A stretch of DNA of 64,000 bases from Rhizobium sp. CF122 (GTDB taxonomy: Bacteria; Pseudomonadota; Alphaproteobacteria; Rhizobiales; Rhizobiaceae), in assembly GCF_000282035.1 (NCBI RefSeq), contig NZ_AKKA01000008.1:231275-295274 (forward strand), written 5' to 3'. Below are positions 51,984 to 60,783 of the stretch, piece after piece. The notes beneath the pieces are model-generated. The model was not told the origin of the DNA and ran no database searches. It saw only the letters and a program-made list of their open reading frames with translations. How positions within the stretch are numbered: position 1 is the first letter of the stretch; every line of letters begins with the position of its first letter. The position numbers were made by a program, and so were the translations under genes.

Positions 51984-52664
51984 TCAGGCCGCTTGCTTTG
52001 CCTTGATCTGCTCGGCCACGAGCGCCTGCAGGTGCCAGAGGTTTCGGTCTCGGATCCCCTCGGCCTCAAGATCAACGATCGTGTTGTGCAGATATTGCGC
52101 GCACGATCCGCCTTGCCCGCAGGCGTTTGCGATGAGGTCCGCGGTGGTCTGGATCGGCAATGGCTTGGTGAGGCCGGATCGTCTGGTACTTGCCCAGAAT
52201 GTCAGGGCGTTCTTCATGCCTTCAGGCGTCTGCACGCGAACCCACCGGACCATGTCGGCGACTTCGTGGTACTTGATCTCGCGCGCCACGAGCGCACGGA
52301 GATCCTGGCGGCGACGCTCTTCCGATAACCCGAGTACTACGCCATCACACCTCCCGCCGCGTTCGAGAGCCATCATCAGGCCTGGTTGTTCGCTGGTTGC
52401 CCGCCAACGTTCGATCCTCAGCGAAAACGATCGGTGCCATCCATATGCGGATGCTCGCATTCGGGCAGTCGGCTTGAACTCAGGATTCCAGATAAGGGAA
52501 CCGTAAGCGAAGACCCAAATCGGTTCGCCGCCTACTTCTCGTTCAATCCTGTCGACGAGACAGTCAAGTTCCGCCTCGGAGAGTGGTGTCCAGCCCGGTT
52601 CTGGGCCATCGTCCAGGACGTCTCGCAACGTCAGGGCAACAAGCTCTGGGGTCAACAGCATCAT
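51984..52664 (-). CDS. chaC: Gamma-glutamylcyclotransferase ChaC
   Basis: 226 residues with the cyclotransferase-fold substrate loop IWVFAYGSLIWNP (YGSL), RSFSLRIERWRATSEQPGLM, and the catalytic Glu region LVAREIKYHEVADM. ChaC degrades glutathione to 5-oxoproline and Cys-Gly. It is convergent with the LysR gene (22-bp gap) and downstream of the hydrolase unit, from which a strong terminator separates it. Linked to the same glutathione/electrophile-stress theme. Confidence 0.9.
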   Translation of the reverse strand: MMLLTPELVALTLRDVLDDGPEPGWTPLSEAELDCLVDRIEREVGGEPIWVFAYGSLIWNPEFKPTARMRASAYGWHRSFSLRIERWRATSEQPGLMMALERGGRCDGVVLGLSEERRRQDLRALVAREIKYHEVADMVRWVRVQTPEGMKNALTFWASTRRSGLTKPLPIQTTADLIANACGQGGSCAQYLHNTIVDLEAEGIRDRNLWHLQALVAEQIKAKQAA

Positions 52665-52692
52665 GGTCCCGTTCAGAAATTCGTTCTGTGTT

Positions 52693-52737
52693 CAATAAAA
52701 GATCGGAGCCGCGATTGCTTTCACATCGCGGCTCCGT
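52693..52737 (-). terminator. Strong intrinsic terminator after the exported hydrolase gene
   Basis: A perfect 12-bp GC-rich stem (CGGAGCCGCGAT / ATCGCGGCTCCG; 52705-52716 and 52726-52737) with a 9-base loop, followed leftward by TCTTTTATT. It ends the hydrolase transcript seven bases after its stop at 52745. Confidence 0.85.
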
Positions 52738-52744
52738 GTCTTGT

Positions 52745-53725
52745 TTAGGCCTGAACGAAGGCCAGAAGATCGGCGTTCAGCACGTCGGCATTGACTGTCA
52801 GCATGCCGTGCGAGAAGCCTGGATAGGTCTTCAGCGAGCCGTTCTTCAGAAGCTTGGCCGACTTCAACGCCGAGTCCGCGATCGGAACGATCTGGTCGTC
52901 TTCACCGTGCAGGACGAGCGTCGGAACCGTGATCGCCTTCAGGTCTTCCGTCTGGTCGGTTTCGGAGAAGGCCTTGATGCCGTCGTAATGGGCCTTGGCA
53001 CCGCCCATCATGCCCTGACGCCACCAGTTCTGGATCACACCCTCCTGAACCGCCGCGCCATCACGGTTGAAGCCATAGAAAGGACCGGCCGGAACATCGC
53101 GGAAGAACTGGGCGCGGTTGGCGGCGAGCGCCGAACGGAAACCATCGAAGACTTCGATTGGCAGGCCTTCCGGATTGCTATCGGTCTTCAGCATCAGCGG
53201 CGGTACGGCGGAGACGAGAACCGCCTTGGCGACGCGGCCGGCGGGCTGGCCGTGCTTGGCCACATAGCGGGCAACCTCGCCGCCACCCGTCGAGTGGCCG
53301 ATATGTACGGCATTCTTCAGGTCGAGCGCTTCTGCGACGGCAAAGGCATCGGCCGCGTAATGATCCATGTCGTGACCATCGGCCACCTGAGCGGAACGGC
53401 CGTGACCGCGGCGGTCATGGCCGACGACGCGATAGCCCTTCGAGAGGAAGAACAGCATCTGTGCGTCCCAGTCGTCCGACGACAGCGGCCAGCCATGATG
53501 GAAGACGATCGGCTGCGCGTCCTTCGGACCCCAGTCCTTGTAGAAGATCTCAACGCCGTCCTTGGTGGTTACATATGCCATTGTCTTGTTTCCTTCGATT
53601 GGGTTGGTGGCGGGAGCAGCCGTGGCTGCGAAGCTGAGAGTGGGTGAAATTGCCATGCTCGCTGCGGCGGCGCCTGCGGAGAGCAGTGCGCCCCTGCGTG
53701 TCATGGAAGAAAGGCTCTGGGTCAT
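52745..53725 (-). CDS. Exported alpha/beta hydrolase (non-heme chloroperoxidase/esterase-like)
   Basis: 326 residues from ATG 53725 with AGGA seven bases upstream; the open frame to 53806 is less likely. The N-terminus MTQSLSSMTRRGALLSAGAA has a twin-arginine-like signal and hydrophobic core. The fold shows IVFHHGWPLSSDDWD, GHDRRGHGRS, GHSTGGGEVA (nucleophile Ser), VLHGEDDQIVP and GFSHGML (His). Cofactor-free haloperoxidase/esterase-like enzymes look alike. The 30-bp element lies 90 bp upstream. Confidence 0.86.
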   Translation of the reverse strand: MTQSLSSMTRRGALLSAGAAAASMAISPTLSFAATAAPATNPIEGNKTMAYVTTKDGVEIFYKDWGPKDAQPIVFHHGWPLSSDDWDAQMLFFLSKGYRVVGHDRRGHGRSAQVADGHDMDHYAADAFAVAEALDLKNAVHIGHSTGGGEVARYVAKHGQPAGRVAKAVLVSAVPPLMLKTDSNPEGLPIEVFDGFRSALAANRAQFFRDVPAGPFYGFNRDGAAVQEGVIQNWWRQGMMGGAKAHYDGIKAFSETDQTEDLKAITVPTLVLHGEDDQIVPIADSALKSAKLLKNGSLKTYPGFSHGMLTVNADVLNADLLAFVQA

Positions 53726-53814
53726 CTCGCGTCCTGCGATTTGGTGATTGAGAACTTCAGGCGACGCTGAGTTCGTCTGACGGATGGATAATGCGGCGGG
53801 ATCCACAAACCCAC

Positions 53815-53844
53815 AATTGCGATAATAGTTTTCACTTTATTGTC
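53815..53844. promoter_or_regulatory. Shared 30-bp element, site D (upstream of the exported hydrolase)
   Basis: AATTGCGATAAT, GTTTTCA, TTTATTGTC. The right-hand ATTGC has a T for C. It lies 90 bp upstream of the start codon. A further GCAATAATG follows at 53852-53860. Confidence 0.55.
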
Positions 53845-54352
53845 CGTTATGCAATAATGGGCGTTGGCTTCCTATCGTGGGGTCCTGCTTCTGACCGGCG
53901 ATGTGCTGTCATTGTGGTCGCTCTGCCAGTTACGTGCGGAGCACGTGAATAAACACGGAGCCAGCGTTACGTTCGGCAGGTTAGGCTGCGATCGCTCGGC
54001 GAATACCAACGGTGACTGTTGCGTAACACGCTTCCCATGCCTGAAAGCCCAATCGGGAGCCCGCTGACCGCTCGTCGCCCCTCACGCTCGCGCCCAGCTC
54101 AACGAGGAGCGCGTCCGACTCTAGGCACCCGCAGCAGATGCCGCACCCGTCCTCGTCGAAGTCGCTCGCGCTTCTTGCCCGGCGGCAACAGTCGCAGATG
54201 ACGGTGCCGCGACCGGAACGGGCCGGCGCCAGAATCTCGAGTAACAGATTTTCGACAGCGTGCACGGCAGGTTGCCGTCGCTAAAACCTCCCGAGCGCTC
54301 TGCCCGCGATTTCCTGAACGAACTGGGTTTTTCTGACGTGTAGCGATCTCCG
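53845..54352. other. 508-bp gap, no gene recognised
   Basis: A minus-strand open frame (53981-54265) contains ICDCCRRAR and CGICCGC but no recognised domain, start context or clear coding bias. Nothing convincing. Confidence 0.45.
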
Positions 54353-54817
54353 TCATATGGGAACTGTTCCAGCAAGCCGCTGATCAGCAGGCCGCCTCTT
54401 CAAAAACGAACACTCCTTAGCGACATCGTCGTTGCGACGGCGGTAGTCGCGAAACACTAATCGACGCTCATGAGTTTGATTTCCTGGAGGGCAAAGATAC
54501 ACCCGAAGCTTGGGGATGGAATTCGACATGAATGCCCAATCAACTGCCGCCGGATAAGGTATGAAATTCTGCGTCGCCACGCCCACAGCGGCAAGGAGAG
54601 TGTTGGCATACGAGTTGCTGTTGAAAAATAAATCATGCGGAAGCGTGTTGGCAATTTCAGCGATGTCGTCACGAACTTGGAGAAGAAGCTCCCAGACATC
54701 ATCCGGCGACTCACCGTGACTAAAAGTGATCGTCGTTTCCGCGTAGTGCGCTGGAGAGAAGTCATCGTTTGGAACTTCGAACGGCGAATTGTGCGGCTCT
54801 ACAACCCAATGCCCCAA
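54353..54817 (-). CDS. Hypothetical protein, possibly toxin-related remnant
   Basis: 154 residues; text such as MGHWVVEPHNSPFEVPNDDF, DDVWELLLQVRDDIAEIANT, HDLFFNSNSYANTLLAAVGV and KLRVYLCPPGN is protein-like and resembles C-terminal domains of large secreted or structural toxins I have seen, but I cannot name the family. The N-terminus looks truncated (the first residues already seem inside a domain). The last 25 residues look frameshifted. It has lower GC than its neighbours and lies beside another odd gene. Confidence 0.5.
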   Translation of the reverse strand: MGHWVVEPHNSPFEVPNDDFSPAHYAETTITFSHGESPDDVWELLLQVRDDIAEIANTLPHDLFFNSNSYANTLLAAVGVATQNFIPYPAAVDWAFMSNSIPKLRVYLCPPGNQTHERRLVFRDYRRRNDDVAKECSFLKRRPADQRLAGTVPI

Positions 54818-54970
54818 GGTAAGAAGCTTGGGCGCTTGCGCCTCTAGCTCAATACCATCATAGACTAACTGAAGGTGACCAAAATAACATCTGACGAAGG
54901 TATAGAAATAAGCTTTCCAGCAGGTCGTATATCAGTCATATAATCAACTTCGATCGATTTGTGGCGATGT

Positions 54971-55522
54971 TTATTCTCTCTCTACTGTAACGTTAAAATC
55001 GTCTAGTATTTCACCATTATAATATGCTATAAATCCAAACGCATAAGGTGTAATTGCGTATGGAATAGTCGCCTCTACTGTATTCCATTTTATTTTGCAT
55101 TTTCGGTTTACTTTACTGCATACGAAACCTAGCGTGCGTCCATCAGGGCCAAGCCGAGAATAAGACGATTCAACTAATTTAATATCGAATTGAGCAAGCC
55201 ATGTTCTGATCTTGTCTTCGCTTTGAAGTTCTTCGATGATCCGAAAAAAACACACCCAAAGGTCGCTTTTTTCACGGAATTTCTGCCATTGCGGTTCCAA
55301 AGTGAGATTGGAGCTTAGGTCGATGCAGCTCTCGACAGTCGGCCATTTCAAGAGCGAGTGAGCCAAATCCGCGTCACCACTCTCTTTGGCAATTCGCACA
55401 ATGGCGCTAGTTTGCGATGCTAAAGTCAAATCGCCATCGAGCGGCGAAAGCGCGAAAAGAATTGCTGCGGCAACGCTGACAGATAGCAATTGATTGGAAA
55501 TGATCCCCACGGCTGCCCCCAA
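54971..55522 (-). CDS. Hypothetical small exported or membrane-anchored protein, low GC
   Basis: 183 residues. A hydrophobic N-terminal segment (IISNQLLSVSVAAAILFALS) is followed by a polar body with several Cys (VESCIDLSS, LWVCFFRIIEE, FVCSKVNRKCKIKWN). Base composition is AT-rich, unlike its neighbours, suggesting recent acquisition. Its placement upstream, on the same strand, of a possible toxin-like fragment might indicate an immunity or accessory role; that is speculation. No family recognised. Confidence 0.5.
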   Translation of the reverse strand: MGAAVGIISNQLLSVSVAAAILFALSPLDGDLTLASQTSAIVRIAKESGDADLAHSLLKWPTVESCIDLSSNLTLEPQWQKFREKSDLWVCFFRIIEELQSEDKIRTWLAQFDIKLVESSYSRLGPDGRTLGFVCSKVNRKCKIKWNTVEATIPYAITPYAFGFIAYYNGEILDDFNVTVERE

Positions 55523-55867
55523 GGCGCGGTTTCGACATTATCAATCCCCCACTTCTACATGCGATGTGACGTAGGTATCAACTTATTTACCCAGGATTGC
55601 CGTCTCCTTCCATCGGAACTCAGATTACCAAAAGTTGTCAAATGAAATGACATCAATAGGTTTCATAAATCGCGCAATGATCTGTTTACGGGTCATCGAC
55701 TGGGCGGTCGCCAATGTGAGCACCGTGACTGGCAGAACTCTCCCAACGTACATGGGTTAGCGTCGACCGAGGCAATCATATCGAAGTGTGGGGCCGGACC
55801 CCTGGAAAGCGCAGACAGCCAATGACCGCAATTGGACCTCGAGAAAGCGCGTCTTAATCAATGTCGG
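55523..55867. other. 345-bp gap, AT-rich, no gene recognised
   Basis: Contains the upstream region of the low-GC hypothetical gene and the 3' flank of the ECF sigma gene. No convincing ORF or element. Confidence 0.45.
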
Positions 55868-56776
55868 TCACCGCGATGCGGCCAGCATGACGTCCGCACC
55901 GTCCATGACATAGGTCGCATAGCGATGGTCGCGGATCAGGCTTATCTTTTGCCCGAGCCATTCGAGCAGCATGAAATATGAAGGACCGCCCGACGGTTCG
56001 GCTGATACCAGCAATATCTCCCGGCCTTCCAGCCAAGCCGGTTCGATCCTGACCCGCGGATATTCGGCATAATAGGTGAAAAATCGACCGACGTCGGCGG
56101 CACCAGAGATTTCCGGCCGTCGCGCCTGACGAAGCCGAACATCCTGCGCCAGCATGCGACGCAAAGCGTCCCAGTCTCGGGCGTTGAAGAGCGCTGCAAA
56201 GTTCAGGACCTCGGGACGCGGCGGTGGCGGAACCTCGGACCGCACGTCGGAGATGGCGCGCAATCTTGCCCGACCGCGCGACAGATGGGCCTTGACGGCA
56301 TCGACACTCAGTTCCAGCAGCGCTGCGATGTCCGCAAGCGACTCTCCCAACACATCCTTGAGGATCACCGCGCTGCGTTGCGGCACCGGCAATTCTGCAA
56401 AGTGGCCCAGGGCGACCCGCACCGCGTCCTGCCGGATCAGCGCGTCCTCCGGACCGACGGCGCTGATATCGGCCAGATCGAAAGCCATCTCGAGGGGCTC
56501 CGATCGGAGCGTACTGCGCTGGCGCAGGGCATCTATGGCTCGATTGTGGACAATGCGAAATAGCCAGGGTCGCAGCGGCGTGCCCGGCGGGATCGAGCCA
56601 GCCGTCGCAAATACCCTGGCAAACGCGTCCTGAATCACATCCTCGCCGTCGATCACCGAACCCACCAGACGGGCAGCATAGCGGTGCAGTTCGGGGCGAA
56701 GCGCGTCCGCTTCCCTGGCCAGGGCCGCGAGCAGAGTTTTCCTCTCTTCGTCTTCGAGAGCAGCGTCTTCTGTCAT
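55868..56776 (-). CDS. ECF RNA polymerase sigma factor with C-terminal SnoaL-like domain
   Basis: 302 residues. Sigma region 2 (LHRYAARLVGSVIDGEDVIQ, DAFARVFATAG, PWLFRIVHNRAIDALR) and region 4 (PVPQRSAVILKDVLGESLAD, IAALLELSVDAVKAHLSRGR). The last 110 residues (RPEVLNFAALFNARDWDALR onward) form a SnoaL/NTF2-like extension typical of ECF groups that lack a separate anti-sigma factor and are regulated by their own C-terminus. Coupled to the SDR gene by ATGA overlap. Similar to ECF41-like arrangements, where an oxidoreductase gene is the neighbour. Confidence 0.83.
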   Translation of the reverse strand: MTEDAALEDEERKTLLAALAREADALRPELHRYAARLVGSVIDGEDVIQDAFARVFATAGSIPPGTPLRPWLFRIVHNRAIDALRQRSTLRSEPLEMAFDLADISAVGPEDALIRQDAVRVALGHFAELPVPQRSAVILKDVLGESLADIAALLELSVDAVKAHLSRGRARLRAISDVRSEVPPPPRPEVLNFAALFNARDWDALRRMLAQDVRLRQARRPEISGAADVGRFFTYYAEYPRVRIEPAWLEGREILLVSAEPSGGPSYFMLLEWLGQKISLIRDHRYATYVMDGADVMLAASR

Positions 56777-57516
56777 TCGATGACCGTCACACCCGTATCC
56801 CCACGCACCGCGTAGACCATGGCCTCGGCGAGGCCCGTCCTGCCGATCAGCTCGGCGACCATATCGCCAAAAGCCCGCGGCGTCATGTCCGGCCAGGTGG
56901 TGGCCTGTTCGGCGAATGTCCGACCCGCCGCCGCGGCATAGGCCGCGATGCCGGTATCGCCCACACCGGTTCCGGCGAACATCTGCCGGGGAACGATGAC
57001 CCGGAAGCGCAGACCCAGGCCGAGTTCCGCCGACAGGCCCTCGGCATATTTTGCAATGAACCACTGCGCGCGCTTGGCTCCCGCATAACCGCCCGATAGC
57101 GGCGACCCCTGCACGGCGGCTCCGCTGGAGACCAGGACGACAAGCCCGCCCGGCGTCATCGGCAACGTCAGAGCAGCCTGTACCCAGTGCAGCGCGGCCT
57201 TGACGTCCACATTCCAGTTGGTCGTGAATGCCTGCCAGCCAATCCGGTCGATCCGTTCCATGGGCGGTTCCGCTCCAGCATTCATGATGACGAGATCTGG
57301 TCGCGTCTGCTCCATGATCCGCCATGCCGTGTCGACATCGGTTGCATCAGCCGATATGGCGGTGACGGTCGATTGCTCGCCTGGCCCCTGCACGGCAGCC
57401 GCGTTTCGGGCTACCACGGTGACTTCGGCCGCGCGAACCACAAATGCCTCGGCGAGCCCCCTCCCCAAGCCGCGGCTCCCGCCGACAACCACGATTCGCT
57501 TTCCTTCCAGATCCAT
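56773..57516 (-). CDS. SDR-family oxidoreductase coupled to the ECF sigma factor
   Basis: 247 residues. The Rossmann motif GGSRGLGRG at about residues 12-20, NAG in VIMNAGAE, catalytic Ser in VVLVSSGAAV and YAGAK (YxxxK) at about 144-148. NAD(P)-dependent; substrate unknown. The stop overlaps the sigma-factor start (ATGA), so the sigma factor is translated after it. The Cys/Met content is ordinary. A short-chain dehydrogenase target of the sigma factor or an effector of its signal is plausible. Confidence 0.86.
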   Translation of the reverse strand: MDLEGKRIVVVGGSRGLGRGLAEAFVVRAAEVTVVARNAAAVQGPGEQSTVTAISADATDVDTAWRIMEQTRPDLVIMNAGAEPPMERIDRIGWQAFTTNWNVDVKAALHWVQAALTLPMTPGGLVVLVSSGAAVQGSPLSGGYAGAKRAQWFIAKYAEGLSAELGLGLRFRVIVPRQMFAGTGVGDTGIAAYAAAAGRTFAEQATTWPDMTPRAFGDMVAELIGRTGLAEAMVYAVRGDTGVTVIE

Positions 57517-58269
57517 CTCTCAGTCCTCATTTGGCTCGAGTCCGACCGCTCGACGACGGTCGCAACAACGACGTTCCAACGAGGTGAAAAGAGTCATCGC
57601 CAACAGCGATTTGCGGAGGCCAGCGTCTAAAAGTCTGACTCCTCCGAAATTCGACGGTGATCGACCTCGGCCTAGAACGGATCAACACAGACCGGCAAGT
57701 GCGGCTTGATCCTGCGATGCCCACTTCGTGGACAGACACAACGGAGGTCTTATCTTCGTGGCTTTGGTGATGTTCCCAGGATGGCAGCAAACGGCAACTT
57801 CGCGCCGCGAAGCTGCCGTCGCTCTCCCCTATGCTGGTGGCAATTGCGACCGGATATCTGAGGCTGCGAAGATAGGCACCGGTCTGATTGCGTGCGCCAT
57901 CGCCGTTGGTGCCACGCTTGTATTTCTGATTCTCAGCTCGCAGGGTTTGCTACCTGGAGTGATTACTCCTTTCGCGGCTGCCCCGAAGCCGTACAATGCA
58001 GCGATGCGGAGGCCGTTATGTGGGGCATGGCGTGGGCCGCACCTGCCAGCCCAGTGCTCGCTGCCACCACAGGTTGGCTGGCCTTTCGAACATTCCGTGC
58101 GAGATAGTCGGATTGATGTGAGCGCTTGTGGCGTAACAAGGCCGAAGGCTCAGCAGTACTGTCAGCCGAAAGCGGATGCCACCGTTTTCCAGTTCATGAC
58201 GAGCCTTTTGCAGTCCATCCACCGTTCCGCCCCCCCGGATCGGAGGCGGTTATGCTCGCCTGAAGGCGC
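57517..58269. other. 753-bp gap, no gene recognised
   Basis: The largest plus-strand open frame (57728-58384) has one hydrophobic stretch (GLIACAIAVGATLVFLILSS) but otherwise random-looking text and overlaps the YCII gene. Not annotated as a gene. Confidence 0.45.
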
Positions 58270-58623
58270 TCAGGTTACAAATGGCATGATATCTACGCCA
58301 TCACCAGGAAACACTGTGATGTGCGGGTGGTCCTCAAACAGCCGTGCGGCGGCCTCAGCGGTTTCCGCCTCGACCACCAGGTAACCGCAGAACGGGTTTA
58401 CAGCTTTGGCGACCCCGTCCTTGGTGATACGGGTCGTTTTGCCGACCATGCCGCCACGATCAAGGATGAACGCAGCGTTTCTTTCCTCCCACGTTGCCCA
58501 CTGCGCTATGCCAATGGCGTCAATTGCATCCTGCTCGGCTTTTGGCAGTCTTCGAAAAGACGAGAGGTCTTCGGGCTTCATAGTGTAAACGGCAAGAAAA
58601 CGTGGCACTGGTGCTTTCTCCAT
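58270..58623 (-). CDS. YCII-related small protein
   Basis: 117 residues: PRFLAVYTMKPEDLSSFRRL near the N-terminus and CGYLVVEAETAEAAARLFED, HPHITVFPGDGVDIMPF at the end match the dimeric alpha-beta barrel of YCII/DGPF-type proteins. Possible enzyme or regulator, function unknown. The gene is free-standing, with 211 bp to the next SDR gene on the same strand. Confidence 0.75.
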   Translation of the reverse strand: MEKAPVPRFLAVYTMKPEDLSSFRRLPKAEQDAIDAIGIAQWATWEERNAAFILDRGGMVGKTTRITKDGVAKAVNPFCGYLVVEAETAEAAARLFEDHPHITVFPGDGVDIMPFVT

Positions 58624-58834
58624 ATGCTTAGATTGTTGGTCAGCTTACACGTCTCGCATGGAAAATCACCCGTTGCCCCGCGCCAGGGCCGCCTTCGGGC
58701 CCATAGCGGTCATGACAGTTCGCTCTACGGCTTCCGCCCCTCGAAGCGCGGCTTGCAAGCTCGAACTCAATCATTTTTTCAAGTGCCTTTTGAGTGCGTT
58801 CCCGTGTCTGCTTGTCATCACTGCCGGCATCGGT

Positions 58835-59581
58835 TCACCAAGGCCATGGGCCTTCCGGCCCAGTGAAGCTTCCCGTCGGGCTCTCCATGTCCAACGCGGC
58901 CAGAACAAGCGGGCGCGCGCCCACCTCGACGCTGTCGGTTCCTTGGAAATCGTTGATTGCGGTTGCGGTGTAGCTTGGACTGACCGCACGGACCTTGACG
59001 CCGGTGTTCTCAAGTTCGATCGCAAGTGCCAAGGTCATGGCGTTGAGCGCTGCCTTGGATGCGGGATAGGTAACACCGAAGTGGGACCGGAATGGAAAGT
59101 TCGGGTCGGAATTCAGCGTCAGTGAACCCACACCGCTGGAAACGTTCACGATCCGCCCCGACGATGAAGATCGGATCAGTGGTAGCATCGCTTGCGTGAC
59201 GGCGAGAGCGCCGAAGACGTTGGTCTCGAAGACCGCCCGGATCTCGTCCAGCGGCGCGACACTCGCTGCGCTCGCGCGTATGACTTCCTGACCCGATGCA
59301 TAGCGGCCTGATTGGATGATCGCAGCGTTGTTGACGAGGAGATCGAGGCGGCCAAATTCGGAACTGACTCGTTCCGCCGCCTTCGCGATACTGATCGGGT
59401 CGGTGACGTCAAGTTCTATGGCGGATGCACCTTCCCCTATCTCCTCGGCGGCCCTCTGCCCGTTGGCCAAATTGCGTGAGCCGACCAGAACGATGTATCC
59501 GTGATCGACCAATTCCTTGGCGACCTGCTTTCCAAGTCCTTTGTTCGCCCCGGTTACGAGGGCTACCATGTTGTCTTCCAT
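58835..59581 (-). CDS. SDR-family oxidoreductase divergent from HxlR regulator
   Basis: 248 residues from ATG 59581 with GGAG seven bases upstream. TGANKGLGKQ (NADP loop), NNAAI, VNVSSGVGSL (catalytic Ser) and YPASKAALN (YxxxK). The family resembles carbonyl reductases acting on quinones and reactive carbonyls. The divergent HxlR regulator across 158 bp suggests redox or electrophile-controlled expression. The C-terminal residues (GSFTGPEGPWPW) match related SDRs. Confidence 0.87.
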   Translation of the reverse strand: MEDNMVALVTGANKGLGKQVAKELVDHGYIVLVGSRNLANGQRAAEEIGEGASAIELDVTDPISIAKAAERVSSEFGRLDLLVNNAAIIQSGRYASGQEVIRASAASVAPLDEIRAVFETNVFGALAVTQAMLPLIRSSSSGRIVNVSSGVGSLTLNSDPNFPFRSHFGVTYPASKAALNAMTLALAIELENTGVKVRAVSPSYTATAINDFQGTDSVEVGARPLVLAALDMESPTGSFTGPEGPWPW

Positions 59582-59739
59582 TACTTCTCTCCACAGTGCT
59601 GTCGATCTATGAGATGGCAGCGGGGCCAATCTCTTGCGGGTGACGGAAGCCGCGTTGTGGCGTTCCATCACAACGCGATATGGACACGAGCTAACATCGG
59701 CGGTAGTACATACAAAAAAGTAAGTGTGAGAAAAATTCG

Positions 59740-60078
59740 ATGAACGATGTTCAAAGCACATGTGGCCTCGACGTCTCGTTGGCGGTCATCGGCGGCAAAT
59801 GGAAACCGTTGATCTTGTATCATCTCCAAGGCGGGCCAAAGCGGTTCGCGGAGGTCAGACGTCTGGTAAAAGGCATCAGCGAGAAGGTTCTGATCCAGCA
59901 GTTACGCGAACTCATGGCGGTTGGCGTGCTGATCCGTCATGATCATCAGCAGGTGCCGCCGATGGTAGACTACTCGCTCACGCCGTTCGGCGAGACGCTC
60001 GTGCGCGCTTTGATTCCGCTTTGCGAGTGGGGCACGCTGAACCGACAGCACGTAGCAAGCGTTTTGCTTACAGCCTAG
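59740..60078 (+). CDS. HxlR-family transcriptional regulator
   Basis: 112 residues with the HxlR winged helix: CGLDVSLAVIGGKWKPLILY, HLQGGPKRFAEVRRLVKGIS, KVLIQQLRELMAVGVLIRHD and VDYSLTPFGETLVRALIPL. One N-terminal Cys (residue 8) is at the position used for thiol-based sensing in HypR/QorR-type members. Divergent from the SDR gene, which it probably represses until oxidation or electrophile modification. Confidence 0.88.
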   Translation: MNDVQSTCGLDVSLAVIGGKWKPLILYHLQGGPKRFAEVRRLVKGISEKVLIQQLRELMAVGVLIRHDHQQVPPMVDYSLTPFGETLVRALIPLCEWGTLNRQHVASVLLTA

Positions 60079-60378
60079 AAGCCTGGCCGAAGTCCGCGAA
60101 CGACCCGGGCGGTGAACAAAACGGCGTTAGCTGATTAGGCCCTTACTGGGTGACGCATTCGAGAACCGTCGCCGAAAACATGGTGCGTTGGAGGCGGCGT
60201 CTCGACTGGTTTTGCAAGCTGACGCTCGTAGAGCGAAAGCTAGCCAAGACCGCTTTTGGCGCGTTCCGGCCGAACGCGTTGTCGCCTTCCGGGCCCATTG
60301 CGGACATGCTTCGATTCGCGCTGGGGTGGACCATGAACTTGGCGTAGCCGGACGTTTCACTCCATCACTTCGCCCGGC
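60079..60378. other. 300-bp gap, no gene recognised
   Basis: Short overlapping open frames on both strands (for example 60127-60360) lack any family features. Confidence 0.45.
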
Positions 60379-60570
60379 CTACGGAAGTTCGATCTCGCCG
60401 TCCACCACGTGATTAAGCCCGGTGCCTTCCGCCGTTAGCGTTATGCGGACCTTCAACTTCTTGCCGCCGACCTGCCCCTTGCGCACCGTCTCCTCGATCT
60501 TGCGCTGCGACGTGATGCCGACTTCCTTCAGGAATTTGCGGATCGACATGTTGAAGGCGTCTTCGCTCAT
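60379..60570 (-). CDS. DUF6494-like small protein
   Basis: 63 residues: MSEDAFNMSIRKFLKEVGIT, SQRKIEETVRKGQVGGKKLK, VRITLTAEGTGLNHVVDGEI. Matches a widespread alphaproteobacterial small protein family (DUF6494) of unknown function. ATG 60570 lies after an AGGAG site. Free-standing. Confidence 0.75.
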   Translation of the reverse strand: MSEDAFNMSIRKFLKEVGITSQRKIEETVRKGQVGGKKLKVRITLTAEGTGLNHVVDGEIELP

Positions 60571-60783
60571 GGCGGAACTCCTCTATGTGCGAAAGAGATT
60601 GTAATGGAAGGTAAATCGTCAAGGAAGCAGGTAGTGACGCGCCGTGCCACAGAATCCGGTGTGAAGAATTTCGGTCAACTAGATCGGCGTAGGGGCGGCT
60701 TTGGGTCGAGACGCGACCTTTGCGACATCAGTGGCAAGGTCCCGAAGTGGCGCAGAGCGGTCACCTGCCGATGACCGCCGTCG

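Noticed and set aside
53981..54265. Minus-strand frame with CDCC and CGICCGC clusters
   Set aside because: The Cys clusters looked like a metal protein, but there is no consistent spacing, no start context and no family resemblance.
57728..58384. 218-codon plus-strand frame with one hydrophobic stretch
   Set aside because: It overlaps the YCII gene on the other strand, and text beyond the hydrophobic segment looks random.
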